Counted from the first letter of the stretch, positions 17,247-26,534 are shown. The stretch: DNA of 64,000 nt from Streptomyces griseus subsp. griseus (GCF_000720255.1 NZ_JOJE01000007.1:124001-188000); one strand, 5' to 3'. The notes: a model not told the origin generated them from the sequence alone. Numbers and translations are program-made.

Positions 17247-19445
17247 TCAGGGGACTCGCGCGGGCTCCTTGTGCTCCGCCTCCGAGGCTTTCTGGAGGCG
17301 TGTGCCCTCGACGTCGAGGTCGGGCAGGACGCGGTCGAGCCAGGCCGGGAGCCACCAGGCGTGTCGTCCGGCGAGGGCGAGGACCGCCGGGACGAGGGTC
17401 AGGCGGACTGCGAAGGCGTCGATGGCAACGCCGACGGCGAGCGCGAAGGCGATGGGCTTGATCAGGGCGTCGTCGAGCGGGAAGAACCCGGTGAAGACGG
17501 TGAACATGATCAGGGCGGCCGCGGTGACGACTCGTACGCTGTGCCGTGCGCCGTCGATCACGGATCGGTGGGCCACGCCGGTGTGGACCCATTCCTCCCG
17601 CATTCCGGAGACCAGGAAGACCTCGTAGTCCATGGCGAGTCCGAAGAGCACACCGATCAGGATGATCGGCAGGAAGCTGACGACGGGACCGGTGTGGGCG
17701 AGGCCGAGGGTGTCCGCCAGCCAGCCCCACTGGAACAGGGCGACGACCATGCCGAGCGAGGCCGCCACCGACAGCAGGAATCCGACGGCGGCCTTGAACG
17801 GGATGATCAGGGAGCGGAACACCATGGTGAGCAGGATGAGGCTCAGGCCGACGACGATCGCCATGAACGGCAGGAGGGAGTCGCTGAGGCGGTTGGAGAC
17901 GTCGATGTTGACGGCGGTGGTGCCGGTGACCGCGACGGTTGCTCCGGTGGTTTGGCGGATGTCGGGGGCGGCGGCACGGATGTCGCGGACGAGTCGGGCG
18001 GTGCGAGCGCTGTCGGGACCGGTCTCGGGTATGACCTGGATGACGGTCTGCGCGGGGTCGCGCGTGGGCACGGGGGGCAGTACCGCCTTGACCCCCTTGA
18101 GGTCCCGCAGCTCGCGCGCGGCCTGAGCACCCGCCCGCGCCCCGGTCCGGTCCTCGGTCTCGGTCAGCACCAGGAGCGGGCCGTTGAAGCCGGGGCCGAA
18201 CTTGTCGTCGACCGCGTCGTACGCCTTGCGTTCGGTGGAGGCGACCGGGGCCGAGCCGTTGTCCGGCAGGGCCAGGCGCAGGTCCGCCACGGGGAGCGCG
18301 AGTGCGACGAGGATGCCGACGACGGCCAGGACGGTGAGCAGGGGCTTGGCGACGACGCTCCGCACCCAGCGGGCGCCCAGGGTCGCCCTACCGGCGGATC
18401 CGTCGGGATCGGTGGCCCGCTGGGCCTCCTTGCTGCCGGGCTTCGGGGCCAACCGGGTGCCGGCGAATCCGGCGAGAGCCGGGAGCAGGGTGATCGCGGC
18501 CAGAACCGCGACGAGGACGGCTCCGGCGGCACCGAGACCCATCACGGTCAGGAACGGGATGCCGATGACGCTCAGTGCGGCCAGAGCGATGATCACGGTG
18601 CTGCCGGCGAAGACGACCGCACTGCCGGCCGTGCCGTTGGCCAGCGCGATGGACTCCTGCGGATCGGTACCGCGGGCGAGCTGCTGGCGGTGGCGGGACA
18701 GGATGAACAGGACGTAGTCGATCCCCACGGCCAGCCCCAGCATCAGCGCGAGCGTGACGGCGGTGGAGGAGATGCTGACCGCCGGAGTGAGGGCGAGCAG
18801 TCCGGCGAGTCCCACGGCCACACCGAGCAGGGCCGGCAGCAGTGACATGCCCGCGGCGAGCAGGGAGCCGAAGGTGACGACGAGGACGAGCAGGGCGACG
18901 GCGACACCGATGATCTCGGACGGGCCGATGTGCACGCCGTTGCTGCCGTAGACACTGCCGCCGACCGAGGTCCTGAGCCCGTCCTTCTCGGCCGCCTCGG
19001 CCGCCCGTTCGATCACGTCCAGGGACGAAGGGCGCACCTCGGCCCGCTGCACCGAGTACTGCACCTGCACGACCGCCGTGCTCCGGTCGGCCGACACGGC
19101 CCCGGAGAGGCCGGGGCCCACGACGGCTTTCACCTGGGGCGCCTTCGTGACCGCCGCCTCGGCTCCGGCGATGGTCGCGGTGTACCGGGCCTCGGTGATG
19201 CGGTGGCCCTCGGGTGCGGTGAAGACGATCTGGGCGCCCGCTCCGGAGGCTTCGGGCAGCGTCTTGCCGAGCGTGTCCAGCGCCCGCTGCGACTCGGTCC
19301 CCGGCACGGTGAAGCGGTCGTCGAGCTTGCCGCCGAAGACGCCGACGCACGTGATGAGCGCGGCAAGGACCACGAGCCAGACGCCGAGCACCAGCTTGCG
19401 ATGACGGAAGGCACTGCGGCCCAGTCGATGGAGCAGGACAGCCAT
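17247..19445 (-). CDS. MMPL-family RND transporter
   Basis: A 732-residue inner-membrane exporter with the standard plan: one N-terminal helix (LVLGVWLVVLAALITCVGVF), a large extracytoplasmic loop to about residue 190, a block of five to six helices, a second loop (about 390-530), and a second helix block, ending in a basic cytoplasmic tail. GLAVGIDYVLFILSRHRQQL and GLAMDYEVFLVSGMREEW are the two paired MMPL signatures with proton-relay Asp residues. ATG at 19445 follows GGGAG. Substrates are typically lipids or hydrophobic secondary metabolites. It is divergent from an amine oxidase operon, with a TetR-type site between. Confidence 0.93.
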   Translation of the reverse strand: MAVLLHRLGRSAFRHRKLVLGVWLVVLAALITCVGVFGGKLDDRFTVPGTESQRALDTLGKTLPEASGAGAQIVFTAPEGHRITEARYTATIAGAEAAVTKAPQVKAVVGPGLSGAVSADRSTAVVQVQYSVQRAEVRPSSLDVIERAAEAAEKDGLRTSVGGSVYGSNGVHIGPSEIIGVAVALLVLVVTFGSLLAAGMSLLPALLGVAVGLAGLLALTPAVSISSTAVTLALMLGLAVGIDYVLFILSRHRQQLARGTDPQESIALANGTAGSAVVFAGSTVIIALAALSVIGIPFLTVMGLGAAGAVLVAVLAAITLLPALAGFAGTRLAPKPGSKEAQRATDPDGSAGRATLGARWVRSVVAKPLLTVLAVVGILVALALPVADLRLALPDNGSAPVASTERKAYDAVDDKFGPGFNGPLLVLTETEDRTGARAGAQAARELRDLKGVKAVLPPVPTRDPAQTVIQVIPETGPDSARTARLVRDIRAAAPDIRQTTGATVAVTGTTAVNIDVSNRLSDSLLPFMAIVVGLSLILLTMVFRSLIIPFKAAVGFLLSVAASLGMVVALFQWGWLADTLGLAHTGPVVSFLPIILIGVLFGLAMDYEVFLVSGMREEWVHTGVAHRSVIDGARHSVRVVTAAALIMFTVFTGFFPLDDALIKPIAFALAVGVAIDAFAVRLTLVPAVLALAGRHAWWLPAWLDRVLPDLDVEGTRLQKASEAEHKEPARVP

Positions 19446-19603
19446 GACGAACTCCCAAGGTCGGTAAGGGATTTCCCGGACGTCTCGTCGCGGACGCGGG
19501 TCGAACGACGGAGCCGGTCGGCCCGCGCCGTCGAGCGGCTACGGGCATGAGGCATTCCGGTGCCGTGGACGGCCCCCGGGCCGCTTCGAGCACCGACTTT
19601 ATC

Positions 19604-19615
19604 ACTTGCTCAAGT
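19604..19615. promoter_or_regulatory. TetR-type operator candidate
   Basis: The inverted repeat ACTTG-CT-CAAGT lies between the divergent exporter and oxidase genes, with further AACTTGA half-site similarity at about 19633. ACTTGnnCAAGT sites are typical of TetR repressors of MMPL pumps. A TetR gene fragment, not a whole gene, lies downstream of the oxidase operon. Confidence 0.45.
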
Positions 19616-19788
19616 CGTACGATCAAATCGCTTAACTTGAACCGCCGACATTGTCACTCGACCATGTCGTCTGTATGGTGATGGCCACCGGAGCACACCG
19701 TCCCCGGGAGAGCCAGGTCATGGGCCTGTGCCGCTTTCCCCGCGGAGCACTTCGCAGCGCCGGGACCACCCCACGACAAGGAGTGATC

Positions 19789-21195
19789 ATGAGCAGCACG
19801 CAGAGCAGGGACATCGCGACGTCACGCCAGGTCCGCAGGGCGGATGTGGTGGTGATCGGTGCGGGGCTGGCGGGTCTGACCGCGGCGCGGGAACTCGGCG
19901 CTGCGGGCAAGTCGGTGGCCGTACTGGAGGCCCGTGACCGGGTCGGCGGCCGGCTGCTCAACCACGACCTCGGCGACGGTCAAGTGACCGAGATCGGTGG
20001 GCAGTTCGTGGGCCCCACCCAGGACCACATCCTGGCGCTGGCCAAGGAGGTCGGCGTGGACACCTACCGGGCCGCCGTCCCCGGCGAGGCCGTCTACGTC
20101 CACGACGGCAGGGCCAAGCGGTTCACCGGGCATACCCCGCCGGACCTGTTCGCGCTGCCTGACATGGGCATCGCCCTGGCCCGCATCGGCCAGGCCGCGG
20201 CCAAGGTGGACCCGGCCGCCCCATGGCAGGCCCCGAACGCCCGCGAACTGGACGGCATGACCTACGAGACCTGGCTGCGCAAGGCCGAGATCACCGGCGA
20301 CGCCGTCGACATGATCAACCTGTTCCTGAACTCCGCCTACGGCGGCGAGGCACGCGACGCGTCCGCGCTGTTCAGCCTCTGGTACGTCTCGACGTTCGGC
20401 AACGAGACGCACCCCGGCACCATGGAACGCGGCACCGGCACCACCGGCGGCGCCCAGGACAGCCGGTTCGTCGGCGGCTCGCAGCTGGTCGCGCAGCGGC
20501 TGGCCGAGGAGCTCGACGGCCGCGTCCATCTGTCGGCGCCAGTGCGGCGCGTCAGCCAGGACTCCACCGGTGTCACCGTGATCTCAGACGCCGGTGACTG
20601 GCGGGCCGACCGGGTGATCGTCGCCGTCCCGCCGCTGGTGGCGTCGCGGATCCTGTGGGATCCGCTGCTTCCGGCCCAGCAGGACCAGCTCTTCCAGCGG
20701 CTGCCGTTCGGCACGCTCATGAAGTGCGTGGCTGTCTACGACAAGCCGTTCTGGCGGGCGGAGGGCCTGTCCGGCATGGGGCTGCTGCGCGACGGCTCCC
20801 CCATCCGCGAGATGTTCGACAACACCCCGCCCGACGGCGGGCCGGGCGTGCTCATGGGCTTCCTCGGCGGCAAGGAATGGCGCAAGTGGGCCCACCGTCC
20901 GGCCGCCGAGCGCCGCGGCGCCGTCCTGCGCTGCTTCGCCCAGGTCGTCGGGGACCGCGCCTTCGACACCGTCGACTACGTCGAGCAGGACTGGACCGCC
21001 GAGCAGTGGACCCAGGGCGGCCCCACCTCCGTCGCCGCCCCCGGCGTGCTCAGCGACTTCGGGCAGTGGATGGGCCGCCCCCACGGCCGCGTGCACTGGG
21101 CGGGCGCCGAGTTCTCCCCCTACTGGAACGGCTACATGGACGGCGCCGTCCGCTCCGGCAAGCACACCGCCACCGAACTCCTGCACCAGATCTGA
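19789..21195 (+). CDS. Flavin monoamine oxidase family protein
   Basis: A 468-residue FAD enzyme expected to oxidise an amine (or related C-N or C-C bond) with oxygen. The dinucleotide fold VVVIGAGLAGLTAARELGAAG and the VLEARDRVGGR motif lie at about 20-60. The C-terminal FAD segment GRVHWAGAEFSPYWNGYMDGAVRSG matches monoamine oxidases. ATG at 19789 follows AAGGAG; upstream in-frame ATGs have no ribosome site. The next gene, an SRPBCC protein, is 35 bp downstream, so they form an operon. The pair may modify a small hydrophobic compound exported by the divergent MMPL pump; that is inference. Confidence 0.9.
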   Translation: MSSTQSRDIATSRQVRRADVVVIGAGLAGLTAARELGAAGKSVAVLEARDRVGGRLLNHDLGDGQVTEIGGQFVGPTQDHILALAKEVGVDTYRAAVPGEAVYVHDGRAKRFTGHTPPDLFALPDMGIALARIGQAAAKVDPAAPWQAPNARELDGMTYETWLRKAEITGDAVDMINLFLNSAYGGEARDASALFSLWYVSTFGNETHPGTMERGTGTTGGAQDSRFVGGSQLVAQRLAEELDGRVHLSAPVRRVSQDSTGVTVISDAGDWRADRVIVAVPPLVASRILWDPLLPAQQDQLFQRLPFGTLMKCVAVYDKPFWRAEGLSGMGLLRDGSPIREMFDNTPPDGGPGVLMGFLGGKEWRKWAHRPAAERRGAVLRCFAQVVGDRAFDTVDYVEQDWTAEQWTQGGPTSVAAPGVLSDFGQWMGRPHGRVHWAGAEFSPYWNGYMDGAVRSGKHTATELLHQI

Positions 21196-21230
21196 GTGCA
21201 AGAAGCACCGACAAGCAAGGGAACCCTGCC

Positions 21231-21716
21231 ATGAACCGTTTCGTCGTCGCCGAGACCGCCGTCATCGACGCCCCCATCGGGCGGGTGTGGGACGTCGTCT
21301 CCCGCACCGACCGGTACGCCGAGTGGGTCGCCGGCGCCATCGAGGTCACCGACCACCACGGCGTCGCCACCGTCGGCAAGACCTACGCCGAACGCAACCG
21401 CACCCTCGGCCCGTTGAAGACCGACTCGGTCTGGACCGTCAGGGAGATCGAGCTCCGCAAGCGCCGCGTCGACACCGGCACCGGCTTCACCCCGCTCCGG
21501 GACGTCACCAACACCTTCGAGTTCCGCCCGGTCCAGAGCGCCGACGGCCGGGAGGTGACGGAGATGCTCTACCAGGTCGAGTACGCCATCGGCCTCGGTC
21601 CACTGGGACTGCTCCTCGACTCCATACAGCAGCCCGCGATGCGTGCCGGCATGCGCACTTCCATGGCCAACCTCAACACCCTGCTCCGTTCCGAGGCATC
21701 GAGGACCGCCCTCTGA
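21231..21716 (+). CDS. SRPBCC family protein (polyketide cyclase/START-like)
   Basis: A 161-residue helix-grip fold protein. It starts VVAETAVIDAPIGRVWDVVS, the usual SRPBCC N-terminus, followed by TDRYAEWVAGA and the long C-terminal helix QPAMRAGMRTSMANLNTLLR. Such proteins bind hydrophobic ligands or act as cyclases or dehydratases. ATG at 21231 follows AGGGAA. It is the second gene of the amine oxidase operon. Confidence 0.85.
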   Translation: MNRFVVAETAVIDAPIGRVWDVVSRTDRYAEWVAGAIEVTDHHGVATVGKTYAERNRTLGPLKTDSVWTVREIELRKRRVDTGTGFTPLRDVTNTFEFRPVQSADGREVTEMLYQVEYAIGLGPLGLLLDSIQQPAMRAGMRTSMANLNTLLRSEASRTAL

Positions 21717-21774
21717 CCGGCGGCGCAGGCTCCTGGGCCCGTGGGCCGGTCGCCCGTCCGACCGGCCGCAGGCC

Positions 21775-21829
21775 CAGGGAGGGCGTCGCCGTCGGCAGCA
21801 CCCGCGCCATCGCCGCCGAACTCGGCGTG
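21775..21829 (+). pseudogene. Remnant of a TetR-family regulator gene
   Basis: A 55-bp segment is about 89% identical by eye to the HTH-coding part of the TetR gene at 30499-31086 (49 of 55 positions; shared core AGCACCCGCGCCATCGCCG). The translation EGVAVGSTRAIAAELGV matches EGVAAGSTRAIAAELGV. No start, no dimerisation domain and no other TetR sequence flanks it, so it is a deletion scar. Confidence 0.7.
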
Positions 21830-21908
21830 CACAGGCGTCCCGGCCGGAGGAGAGCCGCCAGTTCCTGGAGAGTGCTCGTAGTCCTGCAGGCCACGTCCGC
21901 TGGGCACA

Positions 21909-21938
21909 GTCGCCACCCCTGAACCGGGGGGTGGCGAC
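21909..21938. terminator. Terminator between convergent SRPBCC and alpha-galactosidase genes
   Basis: Perfect 11-bp arms GTCGCCACCCC and GGGGTGGCGAC with an 8-base loop. A second hairpin (ACCCTGTCGT at 21981-21990, ACGACAGGGT at 21998-22007) overlaps the galactosidase stop codon and may serve the minus strand. Confidence 0.65.
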
Positions 21939-21995
21939 GGCCGTCAGAACACAGGATTCGGAGCAGGCCCCTTGGGCCTCACCCTGTCGTGCGCA

Positions 21996-24101
21996 CTACG
22001 ACAGGGTCCACTTCTGGTTGTTGGTGCCGTTGCAGGTCCACAGGACCAGTTTGGTGCCGTTGGCGGTCGCCCCGCCGGTGGCGTCCAGGCAGAGGTTGGC
22101 CTTCACGTTGGTGAGAGTGCCGTTCGCGTTGACGTTCCACTGCTGGTTCGTGCCGCCGTTGCAGTCCCAGATGATCACCCGGGTTCCGTTGGTCGTGCCG
22201 CCGTTGTAGGCGTCCAGGCACTTGTTGCCGTAGACCACGAACTGCTTGCGGGACGTGACGTTGATCCACGACTGGTTCTCACCGCCGTTGCAGTCCCACA
22301 ACTGGGCGTCGGTGTTGTTGGTGATCGTGTTGTCGTTGATGTCGAGGCAACGGTTCGACTGGCTTCCGACCACCTGGGTGCCGTTCGTGCCGGGCAGCGG
22401 ACGGACCTCGATGGCGTCGAAGTCCGGGGTCCAGGCGGTGGAGTTGGACAATGTCAGCGTGTTCGACGAGCCCTTGGCCAGGGACACCTCGACCGAGACG
22501 GTGCCGGGCGTGGTCCACGAGCCGGTGGGCGGGAAGGACACCGTGGTGGGCTGCTGGCCGTTGACCTGGAGACGGGCGGTACGGGCCGTGCTGCCGCCGT
22601 TGGTGTAGGCGATGTCGACGACCTTGGTGCCCGTGGCGCCGGCCGCGACGTTGTTGAAGCGCAGGGTGTTGGCGGCGCCGTTGCCGACGTTGCCGACCTT
22701 GGTGCCGCCGGAGCAGTTCGCGCAGGTGGCGTTGGCCGCGGAGCCGGTCTTGGTGTTGGCGGTGGCCTCGGCCTCGTACGTGGAGCTCGCCGCCTCGGTG
22801 CCGCCGGTGACGGTGAGCAGGACCGTGTCCTTGGCGGGCACGGAGACGGTGTAGCCGGTGCCGAAGCTGCCCACGTCGGAGCGCGTCCAGAGGTTACGGA
22901 CCGTGGCCGAGGTGTCGGTCAGACCCAGGTCGGACCAGCGCACGGTCATGTTCGCGGCGGCGGAGGTCCGGTTGAGCAGGAGGACGGCACGCTTGCCGGT
23001 GCCGGACAGGACCTTGCTGTAGACCTGGAGGCCGGTGGTGTCCTCGGCGACCTTGACGCCCTGCAGTCCGCGCGCGTCCTGGTCGACGGCGACGACCTCG
23101 GGGTTGGCGAGGATGTCGCGGGTCTCGGTGGTCATCGTGGCCAGGTTGTTGCCGGCGAGCAGCGGGGCGCCCGAGATCGCCCACAGGTTCATGTGGCTGC
23201 GGTTCTGGGCGGCGGTGAAGCCGGTCATGCCGACCATCAGCATGTCCGGGTCGTTGTAGTAGCCGGTGTGCTGCCCCGAGGGGTGGACGTTCCTGTCGAA
23301 GTTGGTGAGCAGGTTGGTCCACGAGGGCTGGTTGCCGAAGAGGATGATGTCGTCGTTGGTGCGCCACAGGGAGGACATGCCGGCGCCCCAGTTCCACGGG
23401 TTCTGCCTGCCCCAGTTGCATACGGACAGTTTCAGCTCGCGGCCGGTGGCGGCGGTCGCCCTGGCGATCGAGTCGCTGATGGCCTGGAACGTCGTCTTCG
23501 CGTCGAGGCCCTCCTTGTCACCGCCGCACCAGTCGACCTTGACGTAGTCGAAGCCCCACTTGGCGAACTGCAGGAAGTCCTGGTCGTAGTGGCCCTCGCT
23601 GCCGCTGCCGGGCGCGGCCGGGCGGCCGGTCGGGAAGTAGTAGCCGCAGCCGTCCTTGCCGGCGTCGGTGTAGATACCGGCCTTGAGGCCCTTGCTGTGG
23701 ATGTAGTCGGCGATGGCCTTCATGCCGCCCGGCCACTCCGTCTCGTCGACGGTGATGTTGCCGGCGCTGTCGCGGGTGCCCTGCCACCAGCCCTCGTCGA
23801 TGTTGACGTACTGGTACCCGGCCGCGGGCAGGCCGGCCGCGACGAGTGCGTCGGTCTGCGACTTGATCACGCCGGCGTCGATCTTCGCGGCGAAGCTGTT
23901 CCAGGAGGCCCAGCCCATCGGCGCGCGGTCCACCGCGACCTGGTTGGACGTCACCGCGACCGGTTCCGCCCGGTCGAGCTCGTTGCTCTGCTGGTGCTGG
24001 AGACCGACCAGCGCACCGGCGGCCATCGCGAACAGCGCGGTACGGGTGAGAACGGCTCTGGCCAGGCGTCTTGCACGCGGGACGCGCTGCTGAAGGAGCA
24101 T
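21996..24101 (-). CDS. Secreted alpha-galactosidase (GH27) with CBM35-like and ricin-B lectin domains
   Basis: A 701-residue exported enzyme that cleaves terminal alpha-galactose from oligo- or polysaccharides. A Sec-type signal (RRLARAVLTRTALFAMAAGALVG) covers residues 10-35. The GH27 barrel starts at APMGWASWNSF; the nucleophile is Asp190 in YVKVDWCGG and the acid/base is Asp286 in YYNDPDMLMVG. A small beta domain follows, then a CBM35-like module (STYEAEATA to AWTPDFDAIEVRP) and a C-terminal ricin-type trefoil with repeats ending NQSW, NQQW and NQKW. ATG at 24101 follows AAAGGA. Confidence 0.93.
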   Translation of the reverse strand: MLLQQRVPRARRLARAVLTRTALFAMAAGALVGLQHQQSNELDRAEPVAVTSNQVAVDRAPMGWASWNSFAAKIDAGVIKSQTDALVAAGLPAAGYQYVNIDEGWWQGTRDSAGNITVDETEWPGGMKAIADYIHSKGLKAGIYTDAGKDGCGYYFPTGRPAAPGSGSEGHYDQDFLQFAKWGFDYVKVDWCGGDKEGLDAKTTFQAISDSIARATAATGRELKLSVCNWGRQNPWNWGAGMSSLWRTNDDIILFGNQPSWTNLLTNFDRNVHPSGQHTGYYNDPDMLMVGMTGFTAAQNRSHMNLWAISGAPLLAGNNLATMTTETRDILANPEVVAVDQDARGLQGVKVAEDTTGLQVYSKVLSGTGKRAVLLLNRTSAAANMTVRWSDLGLTDTSATVRNLWTRSDVGSFGTGYTVSVPAKDTVLLTVTGGTEAASSTYEAEATANTKTGSAANATCANCSGGTKVGNVGNGAANTLRFNNVAAGATGTKVVDIAYTNGGSTARTARLQVNGQQPTTVSFPPTGSWTTPGTVSVEVSLAKGSSNTLTLSNSTAWTPDFDAIEVRPLPGTNGTQVVGSQSNRCLDINDNTITNNTDAQLWDCNGGENQSWINVTSRKQFVVYGNKCLDAYNGGTTNGTRVIIWDCNGGTNQQWNVNANGTLTNVKANLCLDATGGATANGTKLVLWTCNGTNNQKWTLS

Positions 24102-24190
24102 GAAGGTTCCTTTCGGAGGCACAACAACAAGCACACGAAGGCTGGTCGATATGTCGAACGGTGCACGATTTGCCGAACGGGCCGGCGCTG

Positions 24191-24220
24191 AAGCTATGGT
24201 TCGGGTCGTGCGGAAGTCAA
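24191..24220 (-). promoter_or_regulatory. Candidate promoter of the alpha-galactosidase gene
   Basis: On the minus strand TTGACT (24220-24215) and TAGCTT (24196-24191) are 18 bp apart, a good match to the primary sigma factor consensus, about 90 bp before the start codon. The leader contains two CGTTCG half-sites that could bind a LacI-type regulator. Confidence 0.5.
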
Positions 24221-24677
24221 CGGGTCGCCCTTGATTTCCCAGGGCGTCGTGGCTGACGGCCGCTACCGGTCCGCCATCTGGCCGTGGTTCACAGGAGCGG
24301 TGGCGCGTCCCCAGGTCGGCTGGACTGTACGGCGCCCGGACAGCCATGACGGAGGCGGGAGGGGCGTGGGCGCGGGCACCCGCGCGGAACCCGACCGCTA
24401 CGGCAAGGTTTTCGATGACCATGCCGCGCACACACTCGCTCCAGCACTTCGACGTGTCTTCCACGTGCTCCCGCTCCGGCAATCCGGTCGCGGTCTGATC
24501 GGTATGCTCCCTGCGCCTGGTGGGCAACGCGCGCCGTTCTCGCTGGTGGGGGCGGTGGGGGCGCGGAGGGTGGACGCTGGTCGCGGGTTCGAGCGGACGG
24601 CTTTTGCGATGTGCCTCACGTGCGGGCAGCGGCAGCCGGTGGCCTGGGAGAGACGCCGGCGTCACGGGGCCGCAGCG

Positions 24678-24930
24678 GCCTGGATCGGCACGTTGCCAGG
24701 GTGTTCGTCTCCTCGGAGGTCGGCCACGCCAAGCCGCATCCGAGGTGTTTCAAAGGCCGTGAGCGACGCACTGCTGGGCAGTCAGGTCGTGTGCGTGGTT
24801 GTGGGCGACAGCCTGGACGGGGGCGCACGCCCGGCAGCGCCCCGGGATGGCCAGCGGTCCACTTGTGCGGTGACCTCGGCAACGGTGATGGGCCCTGGAC
24901 ACGCGTCAGTGCGATCGACGACGTAGTCCC
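24678..24930 (+). pseudogene. HAD-superfamily hydrolase, frameshifted remnant
   Basis: Pieces in two frames join into a HAD C-terminal half: RVFVSSEVGHAKPHPRCFK in one frame, then VSDALLGSQVVCVVVGDSLD in another, then GWPAVHLCGDLGNGDGPW back in the first. The motif order (Ser, Lys-Pro, GDS, AGW) is that of HAD hydrolases. At least two frameshifts (near 24753 and 24830) break it, and the N-terminal DxD part is missing. The rest of 24102-25400 has no supported gene apart from the promoter and a short tandem repeat listed separately. Confidence 0.6.
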
Positions 24931-24987
24931 CAGGTGCTCTCACGGCACGGACGCCTCCTGACGGACCGTCCCATGTGAACCATCGAC

Positions 24988-25020
24988 CGGCAACGAAGCG
25001 GCAACGAAGCGGCAACGAAG
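24988..25020. repeat. Three tandem copies of an 11-bp unit
   Basis: CGGCAACGAAG is repeated three times without gaps in the region between the HAD remnant and the esterase gene. An 11-bp period is about one helical turn, so protein binding is conceivable, but slippage could also explain it. Confidence 0.7.
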
Positions 25021-25400
25021 TCCTCATGCCCAACGGAATCCGGAAGTGATCACCGCTGAGAAAACCTCACTCAACGAATGGCTACCGGTGAGTCCGGTGA
25101 CTAATTACCCAGTCCGCTCGAGCCTTTCTGATGATTACACGTGTCGTCGTGACGATCACGTTGGCGGCCTCCCATGTTCAAGTCCGCGTCGGTTTTGCTA
25201 GATTGACGCCCAAGTCTCCGAGGTGAATTCGGGCAGGTCCCGCAGTTCACGGAGACGGAATTCCCCCCCCATGCCTTCATCAAGGCTTTCTTTGGATGCC
25301 CGAAAACCGTTGCGGCTGAGATTGGCTGCCTCCAGTCACGCTTCACGCCAATCCGTTTCGGAATCCAAACCCCCAACACACTGGAAAGTGCACGCAAGTG

Positions 25401-26534
25401 ATGAGATCCCTTCAGCGATTCGGCCCACGGCTGGCCGTTTCCGCCGTGACGGTCGTGCTGAGCACGCCCGGGCTGGCCGCCGCCGACGAGACGGCCGGCG
25501 GCAAGGACACCACGTACTACATCTCGCTCGGTGACTCCCTGGCCTCCGGCTACCAGCCGGACGTCGACAAGGACACCGACGTCGCCTACACCGACCAGCT
25601 CTACGCGCAGCTCAAGCAGCGCACTCCCGGACTGAAGCACATACGCCTCGGCTGCACCGCTGAGACCACGGAGTCTCTGATCAGCGGCGGAAAGTGCGAC
25701 TACCCGAACGCCAAGTCCCAACTGGACGCCGCCCTGCAGGCCATGGCCCAGCACCAGGGCAAGGTCGCGTACGTGACCCTCAGCGTGGGCGCGAACGACA
25801 TCCTCCTCAATTGCGTCAGCCCGGCCGGCACCCTCGACGGGGCGTGCCTGAACAGCCAGAGCCAGACCATGGCGAAAAACCTCGCCCAGATCACGGGCGC
25901 GCTGCGCAAGGCGGGCGCGAACAACACCCAGTTCGTGGGCTCGACGTACCACAACCCGTTCCTGGCGGCCTGGTTGCAGGGCGCCGCGGGGCAGCAGGCC
26001 GCCAAGGAGTCGGCACCCCTGATCAAGGCCGCCAACACGGGGATCACCCAGGTGTACAAGTCCACCGGCTTCAAGGTGGCGGACGTGGCCGGAGCCTTCT
26101 CCTCGGACGACTTCACCACCCAGGTGAACGTGCCCGGCGCGGGCGAGGTGCCGGCGAACGTGGCCAAGATCTGCCAGCTGACCTGGGCGTGCACGAAGAA
26201 GGACCCGCACCCCAACGCCGAAGGCCACAAGGTGATCGCAGGCGCCTTCGCGGCGGTGCTCGCCGAGAACGACGCGCCCGGTACGGGGGAGTCCCCGGCT
26301 CCCAGCGAGTCGCCCAGGCCCGGTGCGGGTGAGCCCCCGAGCCCCAGCGCGTCGGCCACGCCCGGGTCCGGCGCGGACGCGGGGGGGAACGACCCGACCA
26401 CGAACGGAGATCTCGCCGCGACCGGCGCGTCGAGCAGCGCTCCCGTCCTCGCGGGTGCCGGTCTCACGGTCGTGGCGGTCGGTACCGCCGCGGTCTACTT
26501 CGCGCGCAGGCGCCGTACGGGCGAGCAGAGCTGA
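25401..26534 (+). CDS. Secreted, sortase-anchored SGNH/GDSL hydrolase
   Basis: A 377-residue exported lipase/esterase-like enzyme. A signal peptide (RLAVSAVTVVLSTPGLAAAD) is followed by the SGNH blocks: SLGDSLASGY with the nucleophile Ser, VGANDI with the Asn of block III, and DPHPNAEGHKVIA with the catalytic Asp/His. A Pro/Ser-rich linker leads to LAATG, a hydrophobic helix and RRRRTGEQS. LAxTG is the recognition motif of class E sortases in Streptomyces, so the enzyme is probably linked to the cell wall. Start: GTG 25398 and ATG 25401 are adjacent behind GGAAAG; I chose ATG. Confidence 0.88.
   Translation: MRSLQRFGPRLAVSAVTVVLSTPGLAAADETAGGKDTTYYISLGDSLASGYQPDVDKDTDVAYTDQLYAQLKQRTPGLKHIRLGCTAETTESLISGGKCDYPNAKSQLDAALQAMAQHQGKVAYVTLSVGANDILLNCVSPAGTLDGACLNSQSQTMAKNLAQITGALRKAGANNTQFVGSTYHNPFLAAWLQGAAGQQAAKESAPLIKAANTGITQVYKSTGFKVADVAGAFSSDDFTTQVNVPGAGEVPANVAKICQLTWACTKKDPHPNAEGHKVIAGAFAAVLAENDAPGTGESPAPSESPRPGAGEPPSPSASATPGSGADAGGNDPTTNGDLAATGASSSAPVLAGAGLTVVAVGTAAVYFARRRRTGEQS

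Noticed and set aside
21972-24191. A 739-codon plus-strand frame opposite the alpha-galactosidase gene
   Set aside because: Val/Gly/Asp-rich shadow of a clear GH27 gene.
24231-24926. A 231-codon plus-strand gene
   Set aside because: Only part of it matches a HAD protein, and the match jumps between frames, so it is decay and not an intact gene.
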